Origin: Bacillota bacterium
GTDB lineage: Bacteria; Bacillota; Clostridia; Oscillospirales; Oscillospiraceae
NCBI GenBank assembly: GCA_029268085.1
Contig: JAJUHD010000035.1
Location: 1-17,060, forward strand
Length of the DNA stretch: 17,060 nt
Direction of reading: 5' to 3'
The notes below the pieces were generated by a model. It was not told where the DNA came from. It saw nothing but the letters and a program-made list of their open reading frames with translations, and searched no databases. How positions within the stretch are numbered: position 1 is the stretch's first letter; each line of letters starts with the position of its first letter. Of this stretch, positions 15,589 to 17,060 are shown piece after piece. Made by a program: the position numbers and the translations under genes.

Positions 15589-16020
15589 ATGTCTGAACTG
15601 ATTCAAAAGATTGTTAAAAGGTCTCCATGGATATACAGAATAAATGCCGGTTCCTGCAACGGATGCGATGTCGAAATGGCTACGACCGCCCTGATCCCGA
15701 GATACGATGTCGAACGTCTCGGCTGCAAGTATTGCGGAAGCCCGAAGCACGCGGACATTGTACTGATATCAGGGCCTGTAACGAAGGTTGTCAAGGACAA
15801 GGTGCTGCGGGTCTATAATGAGATCCCAAATCCAAAGGTTGTTGTCGCAGTCGGCATCTGTCCTATCTCAGGAGGGGTCTTCAGAGAAAGCTATGCTGTT
15901 GAAAATCAGCTTGACGCCTATATTCCGGTGGATGTGAATGTTCCCGGCTGTCCCCCGCGCCCTCAGGCGATAATAGACGGCATCGCAAAGGCGATCGAGA
16001 TATGGAAAACGAAGTTTTAA
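15589..16020 (+). CDS. hycG: HycG/NuoB-like hydrogenase small subunit with proximal [4Fe-4S] cluster
   Basis: This 143-aa subunit carries the cluster next to the NiFe site (the equivalent of N2 in complex I). The four expected ligands are visible: CNGC (C23, C26), GICPISGG (C91) and VPGCPPRP (C121). It also has SPKHADIVLISGPVT, typical of energy-converting hydrogenases, and an additional CxxC pair (C46, C49) just before it, whose role is unclear. SD GAAGGAGGAA (15571-15580) gives a firm ATG. It is short, as in Ech/Hyc-type hydrogenases, and lacks the long extensions of uptake-hydrogenase small subunits. A structured 107-base spacer separates it from the ferredoxin-like gene. Confidence 0.95.
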   Translation: MSELIQKIVKRSPWIYRINAGSCNGCDVEMATTALIPRYDVERLGCKYCGSPKHADIVLISGPVTKVVKDKVLRVYNEIPNPKVVVAVGICPISGGVFRESYAVENQLDAYIPVDVNVPGCPPRPQAIIDGIAKAIEIWKTKF

Positions 16021-16040
16021 AAGGATTTATATCCCTGACT

Positions 16041-16103
16041 TGTCTGACGCGCAGACAGTGCGCAATATGTCCATGATCTTCTCCCATGGCTTATTGCGCA
16101 TTG
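16041..16103 (+). other. Paired hairpins in the HycG-HycF spacer
   Basis: Hairpin A: TGTCTG (16041-16046) pairs with CAGACA (16052-16057) around a 5-base loop. Hairpin B: CAGTGCGCAATA (16056-16067) pairs with TATTGCGCATTG (16092-16103), 12 bp with one G-U. An inner stem CCATG/CATGG (16071-16075, 16085-16089) caps it above a small asymmetric internal loop. A and B share two bases, so they compete or stack. There is no T-tract and the operon continues, so a plain terminator is unlikely. It could be an RNA processing or stability site, a translation-control element or a small palindromic repeat. The structure is seen directly; the function is unknown. Confidence 0.6.
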
Positions 16104-16127
16104 AGCGCAGGGAAAGGAGCGGTTAAA

Positions 16128-16634
16128 ATGAGCACGTTTCTAAAGGTAATTTTGCAGAATCTTGCAAAGGGCCCTTCAACTATTAAATATCCCTTTGAAG
16201 ATTCGCCCGCACCGGAAAAGCTGAGAGGGAAAATAGCGCATGACCCGGAAAAATGTGTGGCGTGCCGTATGTGCGAATATGTCTGCGCGGGCGGCGCGAT
16301 AAGAATTCAGGATACTGAGGATAATAAGGGTATAAACTTTGTGGTATGGCATAATTCCTGTACATTCTGCGGCTTATGCGAATACTACTGTCCGACAGGG
16401 GCGATTCATATGACGAATGATTATCATACAGCACACCCGCAGGAAGAAAAGTATGACTACTGCGAAAAAACATGCGTTAATAAAGCTCTGTGTGCCCGCT
16501 GCGGCGAACCCATTTTGCCGCTGCCTCCGAAGATGATTAAAAAGGTATATGGCGAGGAAGGCGATGTCAAGGGCCTTTCCAAGCTGTGCCCAAAATGCCG
16601 CAGAAAGGCTGTGTGGGAGGACGTTGTCCGATGA
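16128..16634 (+). CDS. hycF: HycF/NuoI-like 2x[4Fe-4S] ferredoxin subunit with C-terminal cysteine-rich tail
   Basis: This 168-aa electron-transfer subunit is presumed to link an electron donor (formate dehydrogenase or ferredoxin) to the small subunit. Two cluster-binding repeats are visible: C43, C46, C49, C53 (CVACRMCEYVC) and C78, C81, C84, C88 (CTFCGLCEYYCP). The first repeat lacks the usual proline after its fourth cysteine. The tail carries six more cysteines: C112, C116, and two CxxC pairs (CARC 122-125, CPKC 154-157) resembling a zinc ribbon. The frame is open from an ATG at 16086, which lies inside the spacer hairpin. ATG 16128, with SD GGAAAGGAGCGG (16111-16122) and a normal start (MSTFLKVILQNL), is preferred. 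Its stop overlaps the next ATG (ATGA). Confidence 0.93.
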   Translation: MSTFLKVILQNLAKGPSTIKYPFEDSPAPEKLRGKIAHDPEKCVACRMCEYVCAGGAIRIQDTEDNKGINFVVWHNSCTFCGLCEYYCPTGAIHMTNDYHTAHPQEEKYDYCEKTCVNKALCARCGEPILPLPPKMIKKVYGEEGDVKGLSKLCPKCRRKAVWEDVVR

Positions 16635-17060
16635 AAGAAGACGTTATAAGCAGCTTCATTGAGAAGCTGACACAAAAAACCGGAGGGAAATTCGACCTGA
16701 AATGGGACGTTGACAAAAAAGGTGTCATATTCGGTTGGTGCAGGCTTGAGAAACCGGATGATATATATACAGTTGCAGAATTAATTGCTGATTTCAAAGG
16801 CAGGGTGATGACTATATCTCCGCTTAACACGCCAAACGCCATCCCAGTCAAAGCGCCCGATAATGCTCCGAAAAACACTCCCTCAATTAAAAAACCGGTC
16901 AATGTGGTTATTAATTATCATTTCTTTTTTGAGGGTATAAATCTAACTGTCAGCGTTACACTGCCTGACGATAAGAGGACGGTAAAAGCCATTACACCGG
17001 TACTGATAAGCGCCGACTGGCACGAGAGGGAAATGCGTGAGCTCTACAACATTGAATTGC
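16631..17060 (+). CDS. HycE N-terminal/NuoC-like subunit of group 4 hydrogenase (3' end outside window)
   Basis: 143 codons are visible before the window ends. The start overlaps the previous stop as ATGA. The C-terminal part of what is visible contains ADWHEREMRELYNIEL, the hallmark WxERE motif of the NuoC/30-kDa family, and VVINYHFFFEG aligns with its central strand. Residues about 66-90 form a Pro/Asn/Lys-rich linker (NTPNAIPVKAPDNAPKNTPS) that looks like an insertion relative to usual NuoC domains. In HycE this domain is fused to the NiFe large subunit; in Ech and complex I it is a separate gene. The window ends too early to tell which. The NiFe-binding cysteines would lie downstream. Confidence 0.9.
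   Translation, partial: MKEDVISSFIEKLTQKTGGKFDLKWDVDKKGVIFGWCRLEKPDDIYTVAELIADFKGRVMTISPLNTPNAIPVKAPDNAPKNTPSIKKPVNVVINYHFFFEGINLTVSVTLPDDKRTVKAITPVLISADWHEREMRELYNIEL

Noticed and set aside
16086..16127. Earlier ATG (16086) for the ferredoxin-like subunit
   Set aside because: It sits within a hairpin without an SD; 16128 has an SD and a family-like N-terminus.
1..17060. CRISPR arrays, tRNA/rRNA genes, insertion sequences or phage genes
   Set aside because: Looked for repeated spacers, tRNA-like cloverleafs, transposase motifs and terminal repeats; none seen.

Overview
The window looks like chromosome from a strictly anaerobic Gram-positive bacterium, most likely class Clostridia. The grounds are strong AGGAGG-type ribosome binding sites, moderate G+C, tightly packed co-directional operons, a tungstate-type ABC transporter, a MoeA fused to a periplasmic-binding-protein-like domain, and a complex-I-like membrane hydrogenase. 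The taxonomic call is an inference; no rRNA or other marker gene is present.

Layout. (1) Bases 1-5369, plus strand: tupA (5' end outside the window), tupB, tupC, a stand-alone moeA, and a second moeA with a C-terminal substrate-binding-like domain. Together they import tungstate or molybdate and insert the metal into molybdopterin. (2) Bases 5370-5693: a leader with a multi-stem RNA matching the Moco riboswitch architecture, including a GAAA-capped stem and a CUUUGGCC junction segment. (3) Bases 5694-10992, plus strand: moaA, mogA/moaB-like, a MOSC-domain gene, hypF and hypE, spaced like one operon. It joins pterin cofactor synthesis to [NiFe]-hydrogenase CN-ligand synthesis. (4) Bases 11004-11882, minus strand: an AraC-family regulator, convergent with hypE and divergent from what follows. 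(5) Bases 12165-17060, plus strand: a group 4 (Hyc/Hyf/Ech-like) membrane hydrogenase operon: antiporter-like subunit, HycD/NuoH, HycG/NuoB, HycF/NuoI-like ferredoxin, and the start of a HycE-N/NuoC subunit that runs off the end.

How it fits together. The locus supplies a Mo- or W-bis-pterin enzyme and a proton- or Na+-coupled [NiFe] hydrogenase. The natural reading is a formate hydrogenlyase-like or ferredoxin-driven H2-evolving system whose formate dehydrogenase (or other W enzyme) and catalytic large subunit lie beyond the right edge. That is inference: no dehydrogenase is visible.

Points most worth a second look: the riboswitch ahead of an operon that ends in hypFE; tupB, whose best start (strong SD plus ATG) runs into a TAG after a five-T run and needs a one-base shift to enter the real frame; the antiporter-like subunit, which carries an extra degenerate half-module at its N-terminus; and a large unexplained hairpin pair between the HycG and HycF genes.
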